Shown in pieces: positions 55,353 to 63,439 of a DNA stretch of 64,000 nucleotides. Made by a program: the position numbers and the translations under genes. This stretch comes from Bacteroides congonensis. GTDB taxonomy: Bacteria > Bacteroidota > Bacteroidia > Bacteroidales > Bacteroidaceae. Each line of letters begins with the position of its first letter. Within the stretch, counting starts at the first letter, position 1. The stretch covers positions 186,001-250,000 of the forward strand of contig NZ_FQXY01000006.1 in NCBI RefSeq assembly GCF_900130125.1. Reading direction: 5' to 3'. Below the pieces are notes generated by a model. The model was not told where the DNA came from. It searched no databases and saw only the letters and a list, made by a program, of their open reading frames with translations.

Positions 55353-56554
55353 AAAAGATTTTGTTCTGCCTTTTGGCATTCTATACTCCCGCTCACTTAT
55401 TGATGGCACAAAACACAACGAACTCCCCCACTTCCATGTTCGGACTGGGCGAACTCTCTACCGGAGAAGGCGGGCAATATGCCGGACTGGGGGGTGCGGG
55501 GATTGCTCTGCGGGGTAATAATTTTCTGAACAGTGCCAACCCTGCTTCACTCACGGAGCTAAGCGAACAGCGGTTTCAGATAGATGCCGGCATCATGGGG
55601 TCTTATCAGAATTATTCGCAGCGGGGAGCAAACAACCATTCTGTCACGGGGAATCTGAATAACCTGAGTATCGGTTGCCGGATTATTCCGCGATGGTACG
55701 GGGCTATCTTTATGGCTCCCGTAAGCAGCGTAGGATATGCTATCACGTTGGATGAAGAGGTGGCGGGCAGTAACGGGAGTACCGTTTCTTCTTTATTTCA
55801 AGGCGAAGGCGGGCTGTCCAAAATGGGTATCAGCACGGCGTATCTTTTCGGGAAAGGATTTTCTATCGGTACGAATCTCTCCTACGTCACCGGTACTATT
55901 ACGCAGACGGAAACACAGGGCAGCGCGTCAGAAGAAACGAGTTCGTATAAACATACGTTTTATGCAGATTTCGGCGTGCAGTATAAATGGGCAATCGACC
56001 GTGACCGTTCTTTCGTAGCAGGTGCTGTCTATGGCTATTCGCAGGACTTCAAGCAGGAGAATAGTCTATACGTCAGCAGCAGTTCGGGCGGGGATGATAT
56101 TGCAAAAGACCTGAAACGTTACCGGCAATGCCTTCCCCAATTCTTTGGGTTGGGAGTTTCTTACAATAACTTGCGGTGGATGGCAACCATTGATTATAAG
56201 TATGTGGACTGGAGCCGGATGCAATCTTCACAATCCAATATCAGTTTTGAGAATCAGCACCGGCTGTCACTGGGAGGAAGATATACCTTAGGTAATGTGT
56301 ACCGTAATCCGGTCAGCTTGTTGCTGGGAACGGGAATCAACAATTCCTATATTGTCATCCAAAAGAAAAAGGCGACTGAATACTATATGAGTACGGGGCT
56401 GAATCTGGGCTTGCGCAATAATAATGTCCTTTCCATCGGACTGAAATATAAAGGACAAATGAAAGTACCTGCCGGCATGCAACGCGAAAACAGCCTGTCT
56501 TTGTTCCTCAATATCACTTTCTCCGAACGGACTTACCGTGCCAGGATACAGTAA
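55349..56554 (+). CDS. Outer-membrane beta-barrel protein (OmpP1/FadL-like)
   Basis: A 401-residue outer-membrane protein with signal peptide (ILFCLLAFYTPAHLLMAQ). It shows the opening seen in OmpP1/FadL-like proteins of Bacteroidetes: STGEGGQYAGLGGAGIALRG, then NFLNSANPASLTEL, followed by many amphipathic strands (SIGCRIIPRWYGAIFMAPVSSVGY, SIGTNLSYVTGTI) and an aromatic-rich end. Its ATG overlaps the DUF4270 stop (ATGA), so the two are translationally coupled. FadL relatives carry hydrophobic compounds across the outer membrane; the substrate here is not known. Confidence 0.82.
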   Translation: MKKILFCLLAFYTPAHLLMAQNTTNSPTSMFGLGELSTGEGGQYAGLGGAGIALRGNNFLNSANPASLTELSEQRFQIDAGIMGSYQNYSQRGANNHSVTGNLNNLSIGCRIIPRWYGAIFMAPVSSVGYAITLDEEVAGSNGSTVSSLFQGEGGLSKMGISTAYLFGKGFSIGTNLSYVTGTITQTETQGSASEETSSYKHTFYADFGVQYKWAIDRDRSFVAGAVYGYSQDFKQENSLYVSSSSGGDDIAKDLKRYRQCLPQFFGLGVSYNNLRWMATIDYKYVDWSRMQSSQSNISFENQHRLSLGGRYTLGNVYRNPVSLLLGTGINNSYIVIQKKKATEYYMSTGLNLGLRNNNVLSIGLKYKGQMKVPAGMQRENSLSLFLNITFSERTYRARIQ

Positions 56555-56614
56555 TATTCATTCTTTTTTTATGCAAATTGAATCCAAATGGATGGTTTTC
56601 AAGAGAGGAATCGT

Positions 56615-56622
56615 TATATTTG
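56615..56622 (+). promoter_or_regulatory. -7 element of the C1 peptidase gene
   Basis: TATATTTG, a perfect TAnnTTTG, 20-35 nt before the two possible ATGs. It excludes an in-frame ATG at 56588 as the start. Confidence 0.65.
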
Positions 56623-56656
56623 TGCCCAAAACAAATTTAATATGAATGTCATAAGA

Positions 56657-57841
56657 ATGAAAAAAAGTATCCTTATCGCTGCCCTGGGCTTATGTAGCCT
56701 GGGCATGACGGCACAAGACGCAAAACCCCAAGAGGGATTTGTATTCACGACAGTGAAAGAGAACCCGATTACTTCTATCAAAAATCAGAACCGTTCGAGC
56801 ACGTGCTGGAGTTTCTCCACTCTCGGATTTATTGAATCAGAACTGCTTCGTTTAGGCAAAGGCGAATATGACCTGGCTGAAATGTTTGTGGTACACAAAA
56901 CGATGCAGGACCGCGGAGTAAACTATGTACGCTATCACGGTGACAGTTCTTTCTCACCGGGTGGAAGTTTCTATGATGTAATGTATTGCATCAAGAATTA
57001 TGGTATCGTTCCGCAGGAAGTGATGCCGGGAATCATGTATGGTGATACGCTGCCGGTACACAACGAGTTGGATGCCGTAGCAAGTGGATACATCAACGCT
57101 ATCGCCAAGGGCAAACTGAGCAAGCTGACTCCGGTATGGAAAAACGGACTGGCAGCTATCTATGACACTTATTTGGGTAAATGCCCGGAAAACTTCACTT
57201 ACAAAGGTAAGGAATATACTCCGAAATCCTTTGCAGAATCATTGGGATTGAATCCTGACGATTACGTATCACTGACTTCTTATACCCATCATCCCTTCTA
57301 TTCCCAATTCGCTATCGAAATTCAAGATAACTGGCGCAACGGCTTATCTTACAACCTGCCTATCGACGAACTGATGGCTGTGATGGACAACGCTGTAAAG
57401 AAAGGTTATACTTTCGCATGGGGCAGCGACGTGAGCGAACAAGGTTTCACACGCAATGGTACTGCTGTGATGCCGGATGCAAAAAAAGGCGCTGAACTTA
57501 GCGGTTCGGATATGGCTCGCTGGACGGGTCTGACTGCTGCCGACAAGCAGAAAGAAATGACTACCAAGCCGTTCCAGGAAATGGAAATCACTCAGGAAAT
57601 GCGCCAAACAGCTTTCGATAACTGGGAAACGACTGACGACCACGGAATGGTAATCTACGGTATCGCTAAAGACCAAAACGGAAAAGAATACTTCATGGTG
57701 AAGAATTCTTGGGGTAAAGCGGGCAAATACGATGGTATCTGGTATGCTTCCAAAGCATTCGTAGCCTACAAGACTATGAATATCCTGGTACACAAAGATG
57801 CGCTTCCTAAGGACATCGCCAAAAAACTGGGTATTAAATAA
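56657..57841 (+). CDS. C1 family cysteine peptidase (aminopeptidase C/bleomycin hydrolase type)
   Basis: About 394 residues with signal peptide (SILIAALGLCSLGMTAQ), so exported, unlike cytoplasmic PepC. The catalytic set is complete: Gln in KNQNRSSTCWSFST (oxyanion) with Cys50, His329 in DDHGMVIYG and Asn350 in VKNSWGKAG. The layout (a long insertion of helices between Cys and His, an EMTQEMR-like stretch) is that of the bleomycin hydrolase branch. It would trim peptides in the periplasm or at the surface. Start: ATG at 56657 is chosen as that directly before the signal peptide; 56642 is possible. Confidence 0.92.
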   Translation: MKKSILIAALGLCSLGMTAQDAKPQEGFVFTTVKENPITSIKNQNRSSTCWSFSTLGFIESELLRLGKGEYDLAEMFVVHKTMQDRGVNYVRYHGDSSFSPGGSFYDVMYCIKNYGIVPQEVMPGIMYGDTLPVHNELDAVASGYINAIAKGKLSKLTPVWKNGLAAIYDTYLGKCPENFTYKGKEYTPKSFAESLGLNPDDYVSLTSYTHHPFYSQFAIEIQDNWRNGLSYNLPIDELMAVMDNAVKKGYTFAWGSDVSEQGFTRNGTAVMPDAKKGAELSGSDMARWTGLTAADKQKEMTTKPFQEMEITQEMRQTAFDNWETTDDHGMVIYGIAKDQNGKEYFMVKNSWGKAGKYDGIWYASKAFVAYKTMNILVHKDALPKDIAKKLGIK

Positions 57842-57856
57842 GTGTAGCTGCGCTTA

Positions 57857-58585
57857 TTAAGACAGACTCAGTTTTCCGATGTATTCCGTAAATCTTTCCT
57901 TATAATTATCACCGACAGGAATGTAGGTATTCTTATCGAAGATAATACGGAGACGGGAAACTTCGGTAATCTTCCGGAGATTGACAATATAAGAACGGTG
58001 AACCCGCATGAAATGCGTGGGAAGCCGTTCTTCCATTTTCTGGAGACTGGCAAGCGTGATAATCGCCCTGTCTTCTCCTTCCACAAAGATACGTACGTAT
58101 TCACTCATGCCTTCAATATAGCGGATGTTATTCACGTCGATACGAACGACTTTATAGTCGCTTTTCACAAACAGCGAGTCTCCTTTTATCTGCGAAGCGT
58201 TTCCCAATTCGCCCTGTTGTTCCAACAAACGGTATTCAAACTGCTTGCGGGCTTTGTCCGCCGCTTTCAGTAAATCCTGAAATTCAAACGGTTTCAGCAG
58301 ATAGTCTACGACATCCAGTTTAAAGCCTTCTACTGCATATTCGGAATAAGCGGTGGTGAAGATGACAAGCGGCGGGCTAATCAATGAGCGGATAAAGTCC
58401 AGTCCATTCAAATCGGGCATATTAATGTCCACGAATATCAAATCTACTTCTTCTTCGGCTAATACCTTCATTGCTTCGAATGCATCCTGGCAGGACTTCA
58501 CTAAAGACAAAAAAGGGACGCGGGAGATATAATCCGATAATTGCGTCAGTGCCAACGGTTCGTCATCTATTGCTAAACATTTCAT
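57857..58585 (-). CDS. LytTR family response regulator
   Basis: A 242-residue cytoplasmic regulator. Receiver domain at 1-115 with the acidic pair in AIDDEPLA, phosphoacceptor Asp53 in IFVDINMPD, Thr in FTTAYSEYAVEGF and Lys in YLLKPF. LytTR DNA-binding domain at about 140-242 (VRIDVNNIRYIEGMSEYVRIF, MRVHRSYIVNLRKITEV). Its ATG overlaps the stop of the kinase gene (TAATG), so the two are translationally coupled. Target genes are unknown. It converges with the C1 peptidase gene with only a 15-nt gap. Confidence 0.94.
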   Translation of the reverse strand: MKCLAIDDEPLALTQLSDYISRVPFLSLVKSCQDAFEAMKVLAEEEVDLIFVDINMPDLNGLDFIRSLISPPLVIFTTAYSEYAVEGFKLDVVDYLLKPFEFQDLLKAADKARKQFEYRLLEQQGELGNASQIKGDSLFVKSDYKVVRIDVNNIRYIEGMSEYVRIFVEGEDRAIITLASLQKMEERLPTHFMRVHRSYIVNLRKITEVSRLRIIFDKNTYIPVGDNYKERFTEYIGKLSLS

Positions 58586-59799
58586 TATAATAAAGGTATG
58601 ATAAGTAATACATCAAATATTTGTTCTTCACTGGTAATGGAGAACGTATAGTCATTGCCGAACAGAAGCCGCAGGCGTTTGCGGACATTCTCGAGCCCGA
58701 TACCGTGGTGCTGCTCGTCTGCCGAACCGTTATTGCTGTTCGTACAACGGAAAGACAGGCGGTTGTCTTCTTCCAACTGCACGAGGACGCGAATGAAAGA
58801 CTCGTTCCGGTAACTGACTCCATGCTTGAAGGCGTTCTCTACAAAAGAGATAAAGAGCAGTGGGGGAATCTGTACTTCGGGCACTTCGGCAGGGAAGTGC
58901 ATCCCGATAGATACTTTGTCGGTATAGCGCAGGCTCATCAAGCCGATATAGTTTTCAAGAAACTGTACCTCACGTGATAGCAACGTGGTTTTATTGCTTG
59001 CTTCATAGAGCACATAACGCATCAGTTTGGAGAGTTCCACAATCGTACTTTTCGCTTTTCCCGTGTCGATGTCCACCAATGCATGAATATTATTGAGCGT
59101 ATTCATAAAGAAGTGCGGGTTGATTTGATATTTGAGATATTGCAGTTCCGACTGCAAGCGCTGATGTTCGAGTTCCTTCAGCATTTCCTCGTCACGGAAG
59201 GACTTGAAGAATAGTTTGATGGCAATGTTAAACCCTACCATCAGAAAGGCGATGGCAAAATGGATGAGATAACGGATACCAAAGAGCGGATAAGGGAAAG
59301 GACCCGGCTTCGGAAAAGCATCGGGACCGCCTTTAGGCTTTCCCATTCCCATTGGGGGCTTTTCACGTTTAGGCTCATCCCGGTACCCTTCTCCTTCCTC
59401 CCTGCTCTTCTCTCTCATCCTTATTATTTGGTCTCTTGGATTCTCCTTCATGTTGCGGTGTAAACCGTCGCGCCTGAAATCTTTCGGAAAGCGTGTCATG
59501 GAAGGAGACGGAGCAAGCCTGCACATGGCAACTATCAGGAAAAACAATGAAACAGTATATTGCCAGTATTTTTTCTTAAAAAGGAAATAGGGAACCAGTC
59601 CGTAATTGTTCAGTAAAAAAAGCACGAAGAAAGGAAGGATACCCAGCCATGAGTCACGGATAACCGTGCGGACTTCTTCTCTTTCGAGTCCGCCGCTTAG
59701 GGCAAAGTATCCGCCTATCAGCGGAAGAAGAAATATTACGTTCCAAATGGCTCCGTAAATACTCTGCTCCAATAACTGTTGTTTACGCAGTCTTTTCAT
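58585..59799 (-). CDS. LytS-type sensor histidine kinase
   Basis: A 404-residue inner-membrane kinase. Membrane helices at about 15-35, 52-72, 80-97 and 175-195; between the third and fourth lies a charged, Pro-, Arg- and Lys-rich segment (about 100-170, with KPKGGPDAFPKPGPFPYP), unusual for the family. The His_kinase domain has H229 in KYQINPHFFMNTLNNIH and the HATPase N-box ENAFKHG (Asn322) with a GIGLENVRKRL G-box. It passes phosphate to the LytTR regulator encoded downstream. A full promoter precedes it: TTG (59855-59853), 20 nt, TACCTTTG (59832-59825) on the minus strand. Confidence 0.93.
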   Translation of the reverse strand: MKRLRKQQLLEQSIYGAIWNVIFLLPLIGGYFALSGGLEREEVRTVIRDSWLGILPFFVLFLLNNYGLVPYFLFKKKYWQYTVSLFFLIVAMCRLAPSPSMTRFPKDFRRDGLHRNMKENPRDQIIRMREKSREEGEGYRDEPKREKPPMGMGKPKGGPDAFPKPGPFPYPLFGIRYLIHFAIAFLMVGFNIAIKLFFKSFRDEEMLKELEHQRLQSELQYLKYQINPHFFMNTLNNIHALVDIDTGKAKSTIVELSKLMRYVLYEASNKTTLLSREVQFLENYIGLMSLRYTDKVSIGMHFPAEVPEVQIPPLLFISFVENAFKHGVSYRNESFIRVLVQLEEDNRLSFRCTNSNNGSADEQHHGIGLENVRKRLRLLFGNDYTFSITSEEQIFDVLLIIPLL

Positions 59800-59824
59800 G
59801 CTTCATTGTTCCAAGTTAGCAGGA

Positions 59825-59855
59825 CAAAGGTAAGGCCGACGCTATTTTATCACAA
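59825..59855 (-). promoter_or_regulatory. Promoter of the two-component operon
   Basis: Minus strand: TTG at 59855-59853, 20-nt spacer, TACCTTTG at 59832-59825. It has the classical Bacteroides -33/-7 form, 26 nt before the ATG at 59799. Confidence 0.65.
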
Positions 59856-60070
59856 ATAGAATCGACCAAAGGACGGATTTCGACGGTAAACAGGCTTTAA
59901 GCAACCAGCAATTCTGTTCTGTTTTTAAGATTTTGCTATCCGGCAAGAGAGAATAATCAAAGCTAATAGAGAATAAAGCGCATAAATTAATGCAAGAACA
60001 TGCATATTCAAGCCCTTATTATGCATAAACAAGGGATAAATATTTGCTTTTCCGAGGTTGATTATATCCA

Positions 60071-60151
60071 TTCCTCACCGAGAAACACATCGTTCCTCGG
60101 TGAGGAACACTTTCTTACTCACCGACCAAGCGATTATTCCTCGGTGAGGAA
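60071..60151. repeat. Two tandem hairpins from one repeated word
   Basis: The word TTCCTCACCGAG (60071-60082) is followed by its reverse complement CTCGGTGAGGAA (60096-60107), then by a degraded forward copy (CTCACCGA, 60118-60125) and again the reverse complement (60140-60151). Each pair can form a hairpin with a 13- to 14-nt loop; the reverse copies also form short palindromes by themselves. Confidence 0.7.
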
Positions 60152-60537
60152 GCATATTTAAGCCGAAATAGAGGCGGTTTTCGAGCTATTTCACTTCTGA
60201 AACCGTTGATTAACCTGATAACAAATAGCTGCATATCGACAGAAAATCTATCTATTTATTTCCCTTTCACCAGCAAACAGCTCAAAGAGGATTCTTTCTT
60301 CCCAAAAGACTATCTTCTCTCTATTTCCCTAATGTAAATTTACGCACTTTTCTATCCACGTCTCCATATGTCCCTCCATTTAGATAGAGAAAATGCATAA
60401 AACGTTCCATTTTTATGTACAGTCAGATTTTAAGAATATGGGGATTACTGTTCCCGATATTCCTACAGAAACCTCTCCACATATTTACATAAAGACTTAT
60501 TCTAAAACTCTCATTCTTAAAAGAAGAACAATTCATA

Positions 60538-60605
60538 TTAAAAATAGAACATGAATATTTCTACTTCGTTCACTATTTATACCCAAATACTTAAAAATAG
60601 AACAT
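60538..60605 (+). repeat. Two 15-nt direct repeats, 53 bp apart
   Basis: TTAAAAATAGAACAT occurs at 60538-60552 and 60591-60605. Related words lie at 60517-60532 (TTAAAAGAAGAACAAT) and, inverted, near 60404. They precede the promoter of the lipoprotein/TonB operon and may be regulator sites. Confidence 0.45.
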
Positions 60606-60694
60606 CATTATAGAAAAATAGACCTTGTTAATAAAGGATTGTTAGTCGAACTTTGCAAAGATTTATTAAATATGCAATAAAAGCAAGAAACAAA

Positions 60695-62062
60695 ATGAGA
60701 AACTTAGAGAAACTATTTTGGGTGGCTTGTGCCGTTTTTTTCTTTACATCATGTGAAGAGACTTACAATGACAAGCTATTTTGGTCGGGAGAAATCAGCC
60801 GGGAATATGGCTCGTATATTAAGCCATATACGTTAGACCTAACCTACAGTGGAGAGAAATTAATTGGAAAAACTATCAGCTTTAAGACAGAAGACAGTGA
60901 GACGGGAACGTTGACACTGAATGATGTGATTCCGGGAGAGGCTAGTACTCCTATCAATGGCATCAAACTTTATGAGAATGAAGAAAAGGGTAACTACACT
61001 TTCAACGGAACGAATATCACAATGGGCGGCGCTACGGTAAAGTATAGCGGTAGCATTACGCCGAAAGCGATGAAGCTGGATGTAAATGTAACGATGCCGC
61101 AAAACAAATGGAATAAAAGTTATGATTTATCTAACTTTACCAAGGGGAAAAAAATGACCATAGGTACCAGTGGCGGAGAATATGTATGGAAAGAAACAAA
61201 CGAAATCCTGACCGGCGCCTTCTATGTTCACATGGATGATGTGGAGTTGACACAAGCAGGCAGCCAACTTTTTCTTAGAATGAAATTGATTCAAAATGCA
61301 CTTTGTTACTTCATCCCCCAGCTTCTTCAGACAATCACATTGCAACCGGATGGTAATATTATTGCAAATTATACCACAAGTCCGGTCTATATTGGTAAAG
61401 TACCTATTAATGAAATAGATCCGGATAAAGATGTGGCGACTATTGCAATGTTCGTTATGAAATTCATGATAGGTACAATGAGTGCCACCGACATTAACAG
61501 TGCGCTTGCCAATCGTACTTGGGCTACTTCCCCTATTAATCTGCTCACTTGGTCAGTAAATAATGGAAAACTTAAAATAAATCTGAATTTACCAGCTATT
61601 ATCAGTCAGGTAACTAAAGATAGTGAAACACCCATTGACCCAGGACTGATTTCCGGTATCGTGGAAGCTCTTTCCAAATCCGACGCTATTCAACTACAAA
61701 AGCTACTTGGAACTGTAAATGCCGTGCTTGGCAATCAGTATCTCGGTATCATTACCAACATGAATGAGAGTAATTTCCAGCAAATCTTCTACTTATTAAC
61801 TGAAGGTATAACTTTTAATGTTGAAGAAGAAGAGGGACATACCCATCTTTATTTAACTAAAGAGTCTACAACAGCTTTCATTCAGTTATTACCACAACTA
61901 CAACCGGTTATTGAGAATTTATTACCGGAAAATATGGCCAATAACACAACGTTCAAAAATCTACTCGGATATCTCATGGGAACCAATGAAGATAGTCTGC
62001 CAATCCTATGGAATGCAGCTAATACCATTGATTTAGGATTAGACCTTCTACCCCAGGAATAA
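60695..62062 (+). CDS. DUF4925-like lipoprotein, first paralogue
   Basis: A 455-residue lipoprotein (lipobox FFTSC then EETYND). It resembles DUF4925 of Bacteroides as far as I can judge. Segments shared with the next gene are LDLTYSGEKLIGKTISF, LNDVIPGEA, FIPQLLQTITLQPDGNI, WATSPINLLTW, LKINLNLPAII and the C-terminal DLGLDLLPQE. It is mainly beta with a helical C-terminal third. The ATG at 60695, just before the signal peptide, is chosen because an upstream in-frame TTG lies in the -7 region. It stands first in an operon with its paralogue and a TonB-dependent receptor, so a surface role in binding the receptor substrate is likely. The substrate is unknown. Confidence 0.72.
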   Translation: MRNLEKLFWVACAVFFFTSCEETYNDKLFWSGEISREYGSYIKPYTLDLTYSGEKLIGKTISFKTEDSETGTLTLNDVIPGEASTPINGIKLYENEEKGNYTFNGTNITMGGATVKYSGSITPKAMKLDVNVTMPQNKWNKSYDLSNFTKGKKMTIGTSGGEYVWKETNEILTGAFYVHMDDVELTQAGSQLFLRMKLIQNALCYFIPQLLQTITLQPDGNIIANYTTSPVYIGKVPINEIDPDKDVATIAMFVMKFMIGTMSATDINSALANRTWATSPINLLTWSVNNGKLKINLNLPAIISQVTKDSETPIDPGLISGIVEALSKSDAIQLQKLLGTVNAVLGNQYLGIITNMNESNFQQIFYLLTEGITFNVEEEEGHTHLYLTKESTTAFIQLLPQLQPVIENLLPENMANNTTFKNLLGYLMGTNEDSLPILWNAANTIDLGLDLLPQE

Positions 62063-62071
62063 GCACTAACA

Positions 62072-63406
62072 ATGAATATGAAAGAAAAAATGAATATGAA
62101 GAAATTATCTATATTATTGGCAAGTGGTTTCATCGGAATGAGCGGTTTGATGACCTCTTGCAGCGAAGATTACCCGGGACCGGATCCTGTAGATGTAACA
62201 GCTAATTATTCAAATAAACATCTCAGCCACGCCAATTTGGTTCTCAATTATAGTGGTGAAGAATTATTCGGTAAAAGTATTGATTTCAGTACAGTGAAAG
62301 GAGAAAATGCCAATATCACCCTTTACGACATTCTCCCCGGAGAAGCAGTTGTTTCACTGACAAATGTACCCTTGTCAGGAACAGCCAATGAATATACTTT
62401 TTCAGGAGATGCAGCCGGAGCAAATACTAATATCCAATTTCACTATGATGGAAAAGTAGAAAAAGGACATCTTATTTTCAACCTCACGGATATACAAACC
62501 GCCGGTAGTACACAATGGGCAGAAAATTATCTGCTTTCCGAAATCACTAAATCATCTAACGAAACCATTGGTGCAGAGGTTCCTGGGACCGGTGCAGGTT
62601 TTGTTGATACAAAAATGGCAGAAGGCTCTGATTCTGATTACAATGTATTTCTACGAAGTACATTAGCGTACTTCCTACCTCAATTTCTTCATTCTGTCAC
62701 ATTAAAAGCTGATGGAAATATTCAAGTGGAATACTCAACAGGCCCTATTATGATTGACGGCAAAGTACCGGATATGGAAGCGGAAGGAGCCATGATGGAG
62801 ATTGTACAATTCATCTTTAGTAAATTATTAGGTGGGGGAGTTACAAATGAAGATGTAACAGCCGTAATAAAAGACCGTACTTTTTATACTTCTCCTACAA
62901 ATTTAGTTTATTGGTATCCTAAAGACAACCAAGTCAGAATTAAACTCAATTTACCTGCAATAATCACGCTTGTAATGAAAGGGCAGGGAAAAATGATAGA
63001 TGAAAATCTATTGTCTTCTCTTACTGATATAATTTTGAAAATGGATCCGATTCAACTTAAAGGAATACTGATCAAAATAAACGGAACTTTGCAAAATAGT
63101 ATCATCAGTTTCATTACCAATTTAAATGACAAAACCTTCAATACTTTCTTTGAGTGGATCACAACAGGAATCCCAATGAATATAGAAAAAGTAGATGGAC
63201 ATACACACCTCTATTTAGACAAAGCAACCCTGCAACCTATTTTAGATATGATTCCAAGTCTAGTACCAATCATTATAAATATGCTGCCTGAATCGACAGA
63301 TGATTTTTCCAAAATGATGTTAGAAAGTCTGCTCAATCAATTCGCTGATGCTTGGTCAAACGCACAGAAATTCAATATTGGACTCGATTTGGTACTATCC
63401 GAGTGA
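62072..63406 (+). CDS. DUF4925-like lipoprotein, second paralogue
   Basis: A 444-residue paralogue of the preceding protein, with lipobox GLMTSC then SEDYPGPD. Matching parts are LVLNYSGEELFGKSIDF, LYDILPGEAVVSL, YFLPQFLHSVTLKADGNI, FYTSPTNLVYW, VRIKLNLPAIITLV, DGHTHLYLDKATLQPIL and FNIGLDLVLSE. The two share the same order and length but are well diverged, so the duplication is old. Starts at 62072, 62090 and 62096 are possible (the leader repeats ATGAATATGA); the signal peptide proper is MKKLSILLASGFIGMSG at 62096. The gap to the first gene is 9 nt and to the receptor gene 33 nt, so they form one operon. Confidence 0.72.
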   Translation: MNMKEKMNMKKLSILLASGFIGMSGLMTSCSEDYPGPDPVDVTANYSNKHLSHANLVLNYSGEELFGKSIDFSTVKGENANITLYDILPGEAVVSLTNVPLSGTANEYTFSGDAAGANTNIQFHYDGKVEKGHLIFNLTDIQTAGSTQWAENYLLSEITKSSNETIGAEVPGTGAGFVDTKMAEGSDSDYNVFLRSTLAYFLPQFLHSVTLKADGNIQVEYSTGPIMIDGKVPDMEAEGAMMEIVQFIFSKLLGGGVTNEDVTAVIKDRTFYTSPTNLVYWYPKDNQVRIKLNLPAIITLVMKGQGKMIDENLLSSLTDIILKMDPIQLKGILIKINGTLQNSIISFITNLNDKTFNTFFEWITTGIPMNIEKVDGHTHLYLDKATLQPILDMIPSLVPIIINMLPESTDDFSKMMLESLLNQFADAWSNAQKFNIGLDLVLSE

Positions 63407-63439
63407 TATACAAACATTAATATTAAAGAATAAGAAACA

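Larger units (their letters stand above)
59856..60694. other. Long AT-rich intergenic region
   Basis: About 840 nt without a credible gene. It holds a cluster of inverted repeats at 60071-60151, two 15-nt direct repeats (60538 and 60591) and a promoter-like pair before the next gene (TTG at 60625-60627, 20 nt, GAACTTTG at 60648-60655). The part 60160-60500 is AT-rich with no structure I can name. Confidence 0.6.

Noticed and set aside
57837..57858. Terminator between the C1 peptidase and the response regulator
   Set aside because: The 8-bp stem is weak, has one wobble, overlaps the peptidase stop codon and lacks T runs; not enough to call.
60071..60151. CRISPR array
   Set aside because: Only four copies of a 12-nt word in alternating orientation with 13-30 nt between; no direct repeats of CRISPR length and no cas genes.
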